61,849 nt of DNA from Gnetum montanum. Taxonomy: Eukaryota > Streptophyta > Gnetopsida > Gnetales > Gnetaceae. Position numbers and translations under genes: made by a program. Of the stretch, positions 12,801-23,772 are shown one piece after another. Location of the stretch: assembly GCA_015680685.1 (NCBI GenBank), contig MNCI01024161.1, positions 37,870-99,718 of the forward strand. The letters run 5' to 3'. Numbering within the stretch: position 1 is the first letter of the stretch; each line of letters begins with the position of its first letter. A model generated the notes under the pieces. It made no database searches and was not told where the DNA came from. It saw only the letters and a program-made list of their open reading frames with translations.

Positions 12801-15175
12801 GAGGATATTGGCAATGCAAGATGATCAACCAAACTAGGTTATGAGGGTTGGAGAGGACTGCTAGGTCAGAAGAAGGATCTTTTTCTAGATTGATTGTTGA
12901 AACCACTTAGCTGGAAAGCCAGTTATGAATGTACAACCCTCATAGCATTTCGTTGTTGCAGCTATGAAGGAATCTCACCTTGCATGGATAGAGTAGGAGG
13001 TAGCTGGGTTGAAGGTAGAGGTGTGTGTGCAAATGGATGCAGAGGATGGTATGGATATGGATATGGGTTTTTTCCTTGAGTAGATGGTAAAGGTAATAAT
13101 GATACTGAAATGAGGTATGACTTGCAGAACTTCTCGAGGAGATGGATTGTTGAACATAGAACCCATATGGATCTAGTTGCCTATAAGGGTACTACTACCT
13201 TGGTGGTGGAATTGCCAATGATTGTGGTTGATACCATTGTTGATATTGTTCATAACGCTATGGAGGAGCTCAACTTAGATAGTAAGCTTCTTGTTACTGG
13301 TGGAACTACCTTGGATTACCTTGAGGATAAGGTAATTATCTAGGTTCTTACCTACATGCTAGTCGAGGATTCAATGCATATACCCCAGACTCTTGTAAGT
13401 GTGATACCACAGGGCAACAACCCTTTGGATGTTCGTATTAACAAATGTCACAATCAATTTCATCATCAAAGTTGATTTCCACAACTTCCTCTATAGCAGC
13501 AGCTTTGCCCTTGCCTCTTTGGTAGGCATGTTCAGCTTCTTTTCACCTCATACAATTATGATCACTATTTTGTGCTTTGGATTCTTTAGCAATCTTCATA
13601 GTAGTTTGAAATTTTTCATCCAAAAAGTTCCATAATTTGTCAACCTTTGCTGAAATATTAAAAATATACTTTTGAATGGGCAATGTTTTTCTGTTCATCA
13701 CTTTATTGAGTGGTGACTCCTCCTCATCATAAAATCAAACCTCCTATTTCTAGATGGAAGGATCCCTATTATATGCTTCTGCACTTTCCCTTTTTTGTAA
13801 CTCCCCTTCTTCCTTTACTACCTACTCAAGCAGCCTTTAGATCTAATGAGCTCTCAGTTCAGATAATCTTCCTTGGGCATACATCCAAGAGTCCTTCTAG
13901 TTTCTGCTCTGAGCCCATCTATGATGTGGTGAAGTTGTTCCCTCTGAGAATAACCATGGCTAGGGCATCGATGTAAGAGTGAATAGTATCTACCCATGGC
14001 AACATCCAAGGGTTCATGTATTCCTTGTTTTCAGCCTTGGATTTTCCTTCTTAGATTAGACACTCTAGAGTATGTCTAGTATTTGTCATTAAATAGCTTT
14101 AACATGGTACTACATCAACGAATGGATTCCGGCTCCAAGGAACGATACTAGCTTTTAGCTTCCTTGATGAGTATCCTAAGGAAGAGCTTCAGTTTCTGCC
14201 AGTCATTTTCTATATTCTGTAAGGCATAGGCATCATGGAAAGCATGTAGATGTGTCTGTGGATCAAAGTTATATCCCCCCTTGAATCTTGGGATATTATT
14301 CATGTCTAATTGTCTTTCACATGCCTGGTTGGAATTCTAACTGCCTTTGCAATGTTGAGCATGCTTCAAGTCACCAATATAGGTTCATCATCATCATTGC
14401 ATCGATGACGTCAATGATGGTTTCAACCATCCCTTCGAGCTTGGTGGCCTTCACAATCATTGTTGTCTCGTTGATCACCTTCATCATGATTATTTCAACA
14501 ATGGCTTCTATGAGAACCAATAGATGAAGAGGAATGTTTGGAATCAAATGAAGAGGATGGAGAGGAAGATGGATTGCCACTACCAACACAGTGTCTGCCA
14601 CCACTTTTTCACTCATTACAACCACCATCCTTAGATTTCTTACTATGGTGATTTTTGCCAGAGTTCCTACCTTAACTGTCACTTCTTAAACCTAGTTTAT
14701 GAATAGTAGATCGCAAGTTCAGGGTTGCACCCTCGTTACCAATAACAAGAGGTGGAGAATCTTCATGTTGAGAACCTTCAAAGGGAGGATCCTCATTGTC
14801 ATCTTCATCTAGTAGGAACAAGGGATTAGTGAAATGTTTCCCCTTCATAGCCTCATGGTGCTTCTCCTGACATCGATCTCACTTGCATTTTCTTTCAGTG
14901 GGATAGTAGTTCTGAGTGTCATAACCATTCACAACATATTCTTCATGAAGATCTATGATGCCCAACATTTTAAAGATTTGAAACAGCATCCTAGGCACAA
15001 ATCAATTGAGGATCAAGATGATGTTTCCCTTCATATCACGCCATTGAAACTATTCATTCTGATATAGGATGAAGGTGAACTCTGGTACATACTCATCTAG
15101 ATGAGTATATACCACTTTGCACTTCGATGAGACCAGCAGTTTGATGTCTTCACATCTGTGGGAAGAAGAAGACAT
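12801..15175 (-). pseudogene. gag of element C, broken
   Basis: Begins MSSSSHRCEDIKLL at an ATG at 15,175 (minus), the same start as E's gag (MSSSHRREDVKPLV). The N-terminal domain contains YTHLDEYVPEFTFIL. A Ser/His/Asp-rich stretch (about 14,690-14,400) follows, then the core with MNNIPRFKGGYN (about 14,310). Then a Lys/Glu-rich segment and a Pro/Tyr/Gln-rich tail. Several in-frame stops are visible. The overlapping open frame across the Ser-rich region (14,371-14,682) is an out-of-frame reading, not a separate gene. Confidence 0.68.
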
Positions 15176-15323
15176 TTTGCAAAACAAATAAAATTATCAG
15201 TGTGCTTAGTAATTTATATGCCGTTGTGAGTGATGTTGACCTTGAGTTTGTCTAACAATATAAATAGTATTCGCTAATCCTAGATAGCACACGTTTCAAC
15301 AAAGCCCCTAGTAATGGTGCCAA

Positions 15324-16225
15324 TGATGAGCAACAAGGTACCCCTACGCCCAACCATTTGAATCACAAACCACTCACATACGATTCGATCGAATTCCATT
15401 GACTTTATAGTTTCTAAAGCACTAGTCTTCTACGAAGTGAACCTTGCTTTAAGGTCAATCGTTGTCTTCCCAATTACACTTGTGAAGTACACTAGTATGG
15501 TTAAGTGTAATTGAGGCATCTGATTTTTATCATTTTGTATTTTATGGTTTGGTGTTCAAATGGAGATAAAAGTAACTAGATTAACTAATTCAAATAAACT
15601 AATTAACTGGCATCTAACTAGTCCTAACATAAGCATTTGGTCCCACTTTTTGTACATGTTCTAAACCCACGTATCCACTATTGGGTTACCAACGCTATGT
15701 TATTGAGTGTACCAAGCAATAACGCTGCTAGGATTACCAAGCGAATACATGTTATGCTCAAAGCAATCATACTTATGTGTTTAATCTATCTTGCTTAATT
15801 ACTTCATTAAATTAATTATTGGAAAACATTTAATAAATAATTGAAAACATTAAATGCATAAGTGAAATATTTAATCTATCTAGAATGCTACAAGGATTAT
15901 CAAAAAGCTTGTCTTTATCGCCACACACATTATCGTGCTCAGGTACACCAATGCTCAAATAAAGATCTGTACATTCAATGACTCCTACTGCGGGCACTTG
16001 GGAGAAAAATTCTAACTCTCACATGAACAAACTATAAGAGCTTCACTACTACTAAAATCTCAATGCCATAAATGTGGCTCAGTGGATGTGTATTTATAGC
16101 CAAAAAGTAGACACTATGTTGACAAGGCCTTGTCGATGCATGATATGATGTGTCAACTAGGCCTCATCGACGAGACCCAGTCAATGAGGCTATGTCAATG
16201 AGGCCAACAAAACTACAACTCATCA
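15324..16225 (-). repeat. 5' LTR of element C (GAGGCC type)
   Basis: About 902 bp, from TGATGAG at 15,324 to CTCATCA at 16,225 on the plus strand. U3 (16,100-16,225) is packed with modules such as CCTCATCGACGAG, TCAATGAGGC and GACAAGGCCTTGTCGATGC. TATA is the RC of TATTTATAGCC near 16,090. The primer site just inside (15,303-15,322) reads TGGCACCATTACTAGGGG, tRNA-Asp-like with only transition changes over most positions. The boundary with the HSBP-flank copy at 16,226 is sharp. Confidence 0.85.
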
Positions 16226-17636
16226 TTAATACCTAGATTTCTTTCTTTATTCTTGTATACCAGGTATATTTTGATTTATATCTTTATCATTTTCCCTCAA
16301 CTTTAATAAGGAGATTTCTTATATTAGGTGTATTTTCTAGTCTTGTTAACACATCCTAAATAGTTAAATGTTTTTTTTATACATATGTATTTTCCTGTGT
16401 ATCTTCCAATAATTAAGAATTCATCATGACTTTATTATAACCCATTGTGTAGCCTAACTCACATTCATAGTCATTTATTAGCTAAAATAGAATCTGTTTT
16501 ATTTGCTTTATTATTATCATCAATATCCTAACTTTGTCATAACTAAATAATATCAGCTACATGAGTTCTTTTTAACCATTGGCCTCTATGAAGAGCTAGA
16601 TAATTTTAAATTATTTTTTCTCATCTTCTTTGGTCTTCTTCTTGGTAGCTTTTCTAGAATAGCGATGCAGCAACATTTTTTTATAGGCTAAAAGAACAAC
16701 ACAGTATAGGATGAAAATTTGAACATGAATCCTTATGAAGTAAGATTAGCCAACCTCATTTTTTTTTTGAACAAATCTAGGATGATACCACCATCATTTA
16801 TGTTATCATTAATACCACTCGTATTTACGTTATCAATTTGGCATGTCATTTTAACATAAATATATTTCTGAAAATTATTATAATAGTTTGTTAATTACTA
16901 GAAGTTCAAGTCCTTGTAGGGTATTTATATCATCATCCTAACAATGAATTATAAATTCATAATTTAACCATAGGTCATAAATGTTAAATATAAAAAATAT
17001 ATAATGATATCCAAAAAGATATACACCATGAAAGCTGGAAAAAACTATAAAAATATGCTAATACTCACAAATGTCAAATTTTCATGAATTTTAACAATGA
17101 AGTAATAGCCTAGTGGTCTTGGTCTTAGCTTGGTAATCTCTAATCATAGGCTCAATTTTACTAAATAAGAGTTTTATTATAAACTTTTATACATAAACCT
17201 AAATCCCAAATTTTCATGAATTAGAACAACATAAAGTGATGTAATTTGAAGGTTTCATATTGGTATTTTCCCTATGTTTGCACTGAGATGCATTAAATTT
17301 AGATCCAGCATAAATGTTCATTTTCTTATGATAGAATTATCTTTTTGGGAACAATACAAAATACCTTTTTGTTTTTTCTTTTTCAAATTCAGTGGAAATT
17401 CCCTTTTCTATTATTGCAATTCAAATAATAAATTTCATAGTTGGCTATTAACTTGTTATCAAAGATTTTTACTTTGAACTTGCAAACAATTTTGGAGGGT
17501 TTTTGACTGGCAAATGTGAAATGCTATCAATGATAAGTTTTCCTTCAGTTCTAAAGACTCAGAGGAACTTTCTTAATTTTTCAATTACCATGATGAAGGG
17601 CATGGAATGAACTCACCGACCAAGAATTATGCAATG
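16226..17636 (+). pseudogene. Gutted copy of the HSBP locus flanks
   Basis: Both ends match the HSBP locus in this window, in the same orientation. 16,226-16,388 matches the upstream flank at about 41,870-42,030 (shared wording TTGTATACCAGGTATATTTTGAT and CTTGTTAACACATCCTAAATAG). 17,232-17,636 matches the HSBP stop codon and 3'UTR at 47,490-47,945 (shared AAAGTGATGTAATTTGAAGGTTTC). All exons and introns are missing. The middle (16,389-17,231) is AT-rich sequence I could not match to HSBP, plus a SINE. LTR C cuts the left end and LTR D the right end. It is therefore a duplicated locus that lost its coding region, or had it replaced; which of these is not decidable here. Confidence 0.75.
17075..17229 (+). 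mobile_element. tRNA-derived SINE with 23-bp target duplication
   Basis: A tRNA-like head with an A box (ATAGCCTAGTGGTCTTGG) and a B box (ATAGGCTCAATTTT) lies at about 17,105-17,155, with an AT-rich tail. The unit is flanked by near-identical 23-bp direct repeats starting CAAATTTTCATGAATT (17,075-17,097 and 17,207-17,229; two mismatches), a typical target-primed insertion mark. Similar heads occur at 44,745-44,910 (-), 51,306-51,375 (+) and 58,055-58,125 (-). Confidence 0.7.
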
Positions 17637-19068
17637 TGATGAGTCACAATATTGAACCCCCAATATCGAATCCCCGATATCAGACCCTCGATATCATATA
17701 TGTGATATTGGAGGTACTGAAGTGATATCAGACATGCGATGTCGGAGCCTGTCTCATTGCCTATAAATAAGAGACTAGGGGCACTTGGTTTGGCATTAGT
17801 TTTTAGTCCCTTAGCCAAACTCTTGTAGTTTTTCTATTTCAGAGTTAGAATTATTTCTGAGTGCCCGTAGTAGGAGTCATAGAGTGAACAAATCTTTATT
17901 TGAGCATTGTGTACCTAAGCACACCTTGTGACAAGAAATAAAGATGAACTTTATGATAAACCTTGCAATATTCAGAATAGCTTAATTATTACATTTCATG
18001 TTATTTACTGTTATTTGATGCTTTCAATGGTTAATTGATGTTATTTCTATTGAATTATTAATTATTTCTTATTAATGAATTAGCACACCTAGCACAACCA
18101 CTTTGAGCATACATGGAACACTTGGTAACTGATGAGTGGCGAGGTACCCCTACACTCAACCATACGAATACGAGCATTACACGTGCGATCCGGTTGAACT
18201 CCGCAGACAGACTAGTTGTGGCATCTAGACAATTAGCCTTAGGTCGTAGTTCGCTATCTTCCCATCTGGACTAGTATTATCTTTGTCACGTATGGTTTAG
18301 TCCAGAGTGAGGTGTATGATGGGTTTCTAATCTAATGCTACTCCTGAAGGCAATGGAAAGTAATAGTATCTAAGCTAAGAGAGAAAGGGTAAGAGAATCT
18401 AATCTAGCCTAAGTGTGATGAGCATCCATTCCTTGACTATCTGTACACATCNGGATTTCATACAATTACATTCACCACACTGCGGGCATGCATTGGAAAA
18501 TAATTCTATCTTTGGAGGGATAAAAATGCTACAATTTTACTAAGGGACTAAATCTAGATGCGAAATAAGGGAGAGCCGCCTCTTATTTATAGAACTGGCG
18601 GCGGGCTACGATATCGCATATGCTATATTACGACTTGGCTGCGATATCGCGTACACAATATCACAGTTGCCCCAAATGACAACTCATCAATAACCCAGTA
18701 ACAAATAGCGTTTGGTAAACCCAATAGTGTTACACTGGTTTAGGATGTGTCCATAGAGTGGGAACAGATGCTGGTGTTAGGATTTGATTCACATTAGAGT
18801 TACAAAGACCCATTAGTTAATTAAATCTTTTCATTGCACACACTTAGGAGACTAAGATAGAAAAGAAAAAAAGCATAAAAATCATATACCTTTAAGTTTA
18901 CTTAACCATACAATCCTACCTTACAAGTAACCTTGGGACAACAACGACTGCATAACTCATCCTTGTTCTATGTAAGTGCATAAGCACTTAATCCTTGGAG
19001 TTTGACTCGATCACGTGTGAATGCTCATATTCATATGGTTGGGCATAGGGGTATCTAGCTGCTCATCA
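17637..19068 (+). repeat. 5' LTR of element D (GATATC type), split by a solo LTR
   Basis: The LTR proper is 17,637-18,129 plus 18,690-19,068. U3 has degenerate GATATC modules (AATATCG, CCGATATCAG, TCGATATCAT, GTGATATCAG), TATA box TATAAATAAGAG near 17,763, R block CTCTTGTAGTTTTTCTATT, and AATAAAG near 17,937. The ends are TGATGAGTCAC and GCTGCTCATCA. The interruption falls inside the U5 motif CACTTGGTAAC. Confidence 0.82.
18130..18689 (-). repeat. Inverted solo LTR inside LTR D
   Basis: On the plus strand it runs TGATGAGTGGCGAGG... to ...AACTCATCA, i.e. a complete LTR in minus orientation. Flanks are GTAAC and ATAAC, a 5-bp target duplication with one change; uninterrupted relatives read GGTAACCCAG here. 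U3 at 18,600-18,689 holds CGATATCGC modules. It is shorter than its relatives because of the single n at 18,452, where a few hundred bases of R-U5 appear to be missing. The same subfamily recurs at 61,513. Confidence 0.8.
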
Positions 19069-19177
19069 TTAATGCCGTTGCCAAGGATTTTGTTGTTTGT
19101 GTGCTGATTAGAACTTAGGAAATCCTTCCATCATTGGAACGAACCCTTAAGATCAACCATCTTACAATTACCAAAAA

Positions 19178-19840
19178 ATGGTATCGCACACTAAACAATT
19201 AATCATGTCTCCTTCTTCTTATGAGAGTGCTTCATTGACTAGGTCCAACACCATGAACAATCGGAGGTGGGGTGCACATGATGATCTGCCAGTGCCCCAA
19301 CAATTTTTCTTGGTATACGCTCATCCTAATGAGTATATATCAAACTTTACCTTTATCCTCCACTAGGATGAACAATTATGATGGTGTGATTTAGAAGGTA
19401 ACATAGTGTTACCTCCCGATCGCTCAATCCCGAGCATGCTTCTTCGTGCTCTCACACGAATTAGCATGTAGCACTTACAGTCAGAGTACATTGTGCATGA
19501 ACACAATTCGAGAGAGTATCGACCCATGGAGGCACAATGTTAGAGGAACCTACAACAAGAGAGACATTACAAATCCATGAAGGGGAAGTGGTCTCAAGAT
19601 GTCCCATATGTCTTAAGTGAAAATGAGGGTGGTGAATCTATCTTGGAAGGTTTTCCACAAAACGATGTTCCTCTTGTTGACTACGATCAAGGAGTTGGGT
19701 ATCAAAATCTTCATTCAACTATTCATAACCCTAGTTCTAGTACCAACTGACACAAAGTGTCTGAAAAAGGAACACGAATGCATGACAATGAGGGACATTC
19801 CGATCGTAACTGTGATCAAGGTTGTGATCACCCAAAACTA
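19178..19840 (+). pseudogene. gag N-terminal remnant of element D
   Basis: Starts MVSHTKQLIMSPSSYESASL and continues through VYAHPNEYISNFTFILH, then a TAG in place of Gln before DEQL. Later parts (EGNIVLPPDRSIPSM, EYIVHEHNSREY) remain readable in one frame with stops. The sequence aligns with the gag N-terminal regions of B, C, E and G and is lost after about 19,840. The segment appears to lack the capsid core. Confidence 0.65.
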
Positions 19841-21860
19841 TTAATTAGTGTTCACATTCTAAGGAAAAATAATTGTAGTTCTTACATGTATAGAAAATCA
19901 TTTTATTTGGTAATTATATTGGATAGACATTTCAAGAAAGATGGGGTTTTCAAGCACATTGCTTTAGCCTAGCAACACATCCTCATGCTTTAGAATTATT
20001 TATTCAAGTAATCATTGAATGATAAAAACATTTGTGTTGTAAATAAATATGTTTGTTTCCATATTTTTAAATTTTTTTATGACTATGGAGTGGTGGCATT
20101 TCCAAAGATTACAGTTTGTTTATCTTTCAAAACAAATACCTAAAAGGGATCCTCTGATACATGCAAAACTCATTGGAATGTAAACTAAAAACTACACATA
20201 GGGTAGAGTAACCAATAGAGAGTACCAAGTGAACTACTACAGAGTAAATAGAGGATCATCAATTATAAGTTGGGTGTTATTTCCTAGGGGGAAGGACTTA
20301 CTTAGTGGTGCCATGCATGACCAGTGCTTTCACTAGCCAAATAACAAAACATAATTGAAAAAATATATATGGCATGTGATGCATAATCAATGTTAGGTGT
20401 TAGATTTTTGATTCTAATGAATATTTGTTGGTGCTATAACTATTTTTAAGAAAATGAAAAGAAAAGAAAGAAATTTAAAATGTTTCAATTGAGTTTTATT
20501 ATTTTTTTGAATGTGTTTAAGTTGGAATATCCTTTACAAAGCCACATTAGGAACAAAACAAACTTTATATATGTAAACAAAGAAATGACATGTTAGATTG
20601 CCAAGTATTGGCCAATCAATTCTTTTTGGACAATCTAATAATTCTATGTAAATTTTCTTACATTATTGTTGCTAAGATCCTTCAATCCATATTTATTATT
20701 TTCTTTTCATTTTTTTATTTTGTTTATAAGTGAGGATACAAAGAGATACCAAAGTGTGATTCAAAATTGTTGGTACTAAAGTTGATGCAATTGAAATTGT
20801 ATGTAAATATTTTTTCCTTAGCACAATAATTTTATCTAATTAAGAATTCTATATTTAGTTGCATTAGATTCCATTTGTTAAAAATCTCTTTGAAAATGGA
20901 GACATAAAACAATATTTTCCATTGAGCATTGAATGCAAAGATGAGATAAATTCTCTCTTAGTATTTGTACCAGCATTGAATGCAAAGATGAGCTTTCTAA
21001 AATGCTTATTTGTTTATGTAAGAAGTAGGATTGTTAATTAATTTTGTTGCCAGGGTAAAATTTATGTATATTTTGCAACTAAATTAACAATGTCACAAAC
21101 ACAAATTACATTGCTAATTTAGTGTTATGTTCTGCTATGCAGTTTTGCAATGGCACAATTAAGGAGAGCTTTAGCTCATTATTTTTGTGATTATGTTGGA
21201 AATCATTAGCAATTTGGCATTTGCAAGTCTTGGGAAATGACTTTTAATATCATAATTGATCCAAACCATCGAACAATCCAAAAAATTGTACAATTCTTTA
21301 TGATGCAATTTATTTTTTATTTTATGTGATTATGTCAATGTCAATGTCACAAAGTTATTTGACTATACAAATTATTAAAAAAATATAATCTTAAGGAATT
21401 ATGAAATGTAATGAAGCCTTATTATCTTTGAAGACCTATAGGATCTATTGGACAGTTATTACATTTTCATAAAATATAAAGATAGACTCTACAAATTGAT
21501 TAAGTGCCAAAGGGGTCATCAAAAATAAATTGCATTATTGTAACATTATGACTTTGTTTCAAATGGGTAGTCATAGCATAAGAAAGAAACACATTTAACT
21601 CATCTTCAAGGACTCATGATATGCACAACCTACAAATGTGTTTTTTTTTTTCCAATTAAAATCATCTTCCACTTTCTATTCTAAAATGAGAACGTAAAAG
21701 CTTAGAATACTTGATGGGAAGAGTAGTATAGTGAGCTTTTATGTCTACTTTATTATATCTAATGTTGTGTAAATAAAAGTGCCTTTTGCTCTACATTAGT
21801 CCACATTTGACTTGAAACCTTTTATTTGATTAGTTGGTCAATATTCTTATGATTTTTTTG
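19841..21860. other. AT-rich stretch with no recognisable gene
   Basis: No convincing coding sequence on either strand. The region has many poly-T/poly-A runs and one short direct repeat (AGCATTGAATGCAAAGATGAG at about 20,926 and 20,972). It may include old LINE sequence continuing from 22,235, but I could not recognise any. Confidence 0.5.
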
Positions 21861-22235
21861 CACATCCTCCTAAGAGGTATTCTATTTTTTCAACAATTTC
21901 ATCCCTTAAAGTACCAACCTTAATCTTGCAAATTGTTAAGAATTACTTTAAAAAATTTGTCTTACCTTGATAGATGCAAGCTATGAGTGTATGTAATGAA
22001 TTGTCATAAGGTTTCTACTTTTAAAAGTAATAAATCACATTCACATAATAATATTAAGTAAGCTATTTGGCATCTTCAACCTTAACCCATTGAGAAGAAA
22101 ACCTTTTGTACTATTTTAAGATCTTTCCAAAGTTTAACATTGAGTACACATCCCCAAACAACACATCCAAAAAATACAATAGGGTAGATGATATTTTGGG
22201 AAATTTGCTTTTCGACCTTTGATAAAGTTAAATTT
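21860..22235 (-). pseudogene. LINE reverse transcriptase C-terminal fragment
   Basis: Minus-strand reading near 22,220-22,090 gives PIVFFGCVVWGCVLN and then LWKDLKIVQKVFF. This matches the region after the catalytic core in plant LINE RTs (family pattern ...LYG-EVWG...W..I...Q..F). Downstream the frame decays with stops. The fragment ends against the LTR of element G at 22,246. Length and decay indicate an old truncated copy. A different LINE family from the one at 58-60 kb is possible. Confidence 0.55.
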
Positions 22236-22245
22236 TGTTGCTATG

Positions 22246-22706
22246 TGATGTCATAAACTATGTTACATCATTGTTGACATGATGCCTTGGGATGCATACA
22301 ACCCTATAGATACTGACACTTGGGCACATGAGCAACAAATTTTCATTCAAAGTCCTAGGCAAACTTTTGTAGTTTGTTTTATTAGTTAACAATAAAGTGA
22401 ATGTTCGTAGTGTAATGTTTAGTAGTTGAATGGAATCTTTATTTGAGTGAATTGTACTTGAATGCAGTTCATGATAGAAATAAAGATTGAGATTGTTGTA
22501 CATCATTGAAGCATACACTTAGTTTTATTTATTTTAGCTTCATTTTCATGTTTTCTTAGCTTAATCATTTACATTTCCAAAGCACTTTATTTTACTTGTT
22601 CATTAGTAAAGCAAAATGAATACAACTAGTTTCAAGCGTTAAAGTGTAATCGTTTGGTAACCCAATGGTGGTTTCACTTGATTCACTCAACAGTGATTTC
22701 ACTTGG
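22246..22706 (+). repeat. 5' LTR of element G, left part
   Basis: Old, diverged LTR that continues at 37,896-38,255 after the insertion of element E. The start is placed at TGATGTCATAAAC with moderate certainty. Recognisable parts are the R-like block GGCAAACTTTTGTAGTTTG (about 22,360), AATAAAGATTGAG (about 22,480) and U5 text with CGTTTGGTAACCC. E interrupts it within CACTTGG. Confidence 0.65.
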
Positions 22707-23618
22707 TGATGAGTTGCATTCAATTGGCTGCATTGACAAGGCCTCGTCGATGTGGCCTCATCAATGCATCTTACCATGCATCGACAAGGCCCCATCGATG
22801 CAATGTCAAAAATCAGCTATAAATACAAGCTTACAACCACATTTATGGGAAGTAGAGATTGTAGTTGCAATGAAGCTCTTGTAGTTTTTCCATTTGAAAG
22901 TTAGAATTTTTCCTTGAGTGCCCGCAGCAAGAGTCATTCAGTGTACAAATCTTTATTCAAGCATTGTTGTACCTAAGCACAACAGTGTGTGCAACAATAA
23001 AGATGAGCTTTCTGATAAACCTTGCAACACTTTGGATAGATTAGCTATTTGATTTATGCATTTAATGTTCTTAATTATTTATTAAATATTTTCAATTAGT
23101 TATTAATTATTTTTCAGTTATTACATTAATGAAGCAACTAAGTAAGATAGATAGATTACACACATAAGTACGATCGCTTCAAGCATAACACGTATTCGCT
23201 TGGTAATCCTAGCAACATTATTGCTTGGTACACCTAGTAGCGTAGCACTTGGTCACCCAGGAATGAAGACATGGGTTTGAGACGTGTACAGCAAGTGGGA
23301 TCAGATGCTTATGTTAGGATTAGTTAAATGCTAATTAATCAATTAGTTTAAATTAGTCAATTCAATTACTTTCATCTCCATTTTTACACACCAAACTATA
23401 AACCCAAAATGATAAAAATTAGATGCCTCATTTACACTTAACCATACCAATGCATGTCACAAGTGTAATTAGGAGGAAAACGATTAACCTTAGGGCAAGA
23501 TTCTCTTCCTAAAGGACTAGTGTACCAGAAATGATAAAGTCTGTAGAATTCGACCAAATCACGCATGAACACTTTGTGATTCATATGGTTGGGTGTAGCG
23601 ATACCTCACTGCTCATCA
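22707..23618 (+). repeat. 5' LTR of element E (GAGGCC type)
   Basis: 912 bp, TGATGAGTTGC to CTGCTCATCA. U3 holds GACAAGGCCTCGTCGATG, TGGCCTCATCAATGC and ATCGACAAGGCCCCATCGATG modules within 100 bp, then TATA box TATAAATAC near 22,816. R has CTCTTGTAGTTTTTCCATT, then the poly(A) signal AATAAAG near 22,996. U5 has three tandem 24-bp motifs of the type GCTTGGTAATCCTAGCAAC (about 23,198-23,265). Confidence 0.88.
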
Positions 23619-23619
23619 T

Positions 23620-23637
23620 TGGCACCATCACTGAGGA
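23620..23637 (+). promoter_or_regulatory. Primer binding site of element E (tRNA-Asp-like)
   Basis: TGGCACCATCACTGAGGA starts two bases inside the LTR. Against TGGCGCCGTTGCCGGGGA, the complement of the plant tRNA-Asp 3' end, all differences are G-to-A or C-to-T. Athila elements are known to use tRNA-Asp. The same site with other transitions is found in B, C, D and G. Confidence 0.75.
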
Positions 23638-23772
23638 CTTTGTTTGTGGAACATGCGCTATTTAGGTCTAAGCAAATACCATTAATATCATTGCATGAAC
23701 CTTAAGGTCAATATCATTCCCACTATACATAAAATTATAAAAGCACACTAACATTTTATTTTCTATTACAAA

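Larger units (their letters stand above)
11307..16225 (-). mobile_element. Element C: Ty3/gypsy element, cut in RT by element B
   Basis: Minus-strand relative of E. From the LTR at 15,324-16,225 it reads primer site, leader, gag (from an ATG at 15,175), protease and the first part of RT. It ends at 11,307, where the LTR of B is inserted; the rest should be left of the window. Its U3 is of the GAGGCC type, so C and E form one subfamily while A, B, D, F, H and the inverted LTRs form the other. Confidence 0.83.
17637..19840 (+). mobile_element. Element D: 5' LTR plus gag start of a Ty3/gypsy element
   Basis: Plus-strand fragment. Its 5' LTR (17,637-19,068, interrupted by an inverted solo LTR) is followed by a primer site at 19,070-19,087 (TAATGCCGTTGCCAAGGA, differing from the tRNA-Asp complement only by G-to-A and C-to-T changes), a leader and gag N-terminal remnants. 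The similarity fades near 19,840, after which no element sequence is recognisable, so the body and 3' LTR are missing. Confidence 0.78.

Noticed and set aside
16236-17636. HSBP retrocopy
   Set aside because: Upstream flank is included and no exon is present, so it cannot be a reverse-transcribed mRNA.
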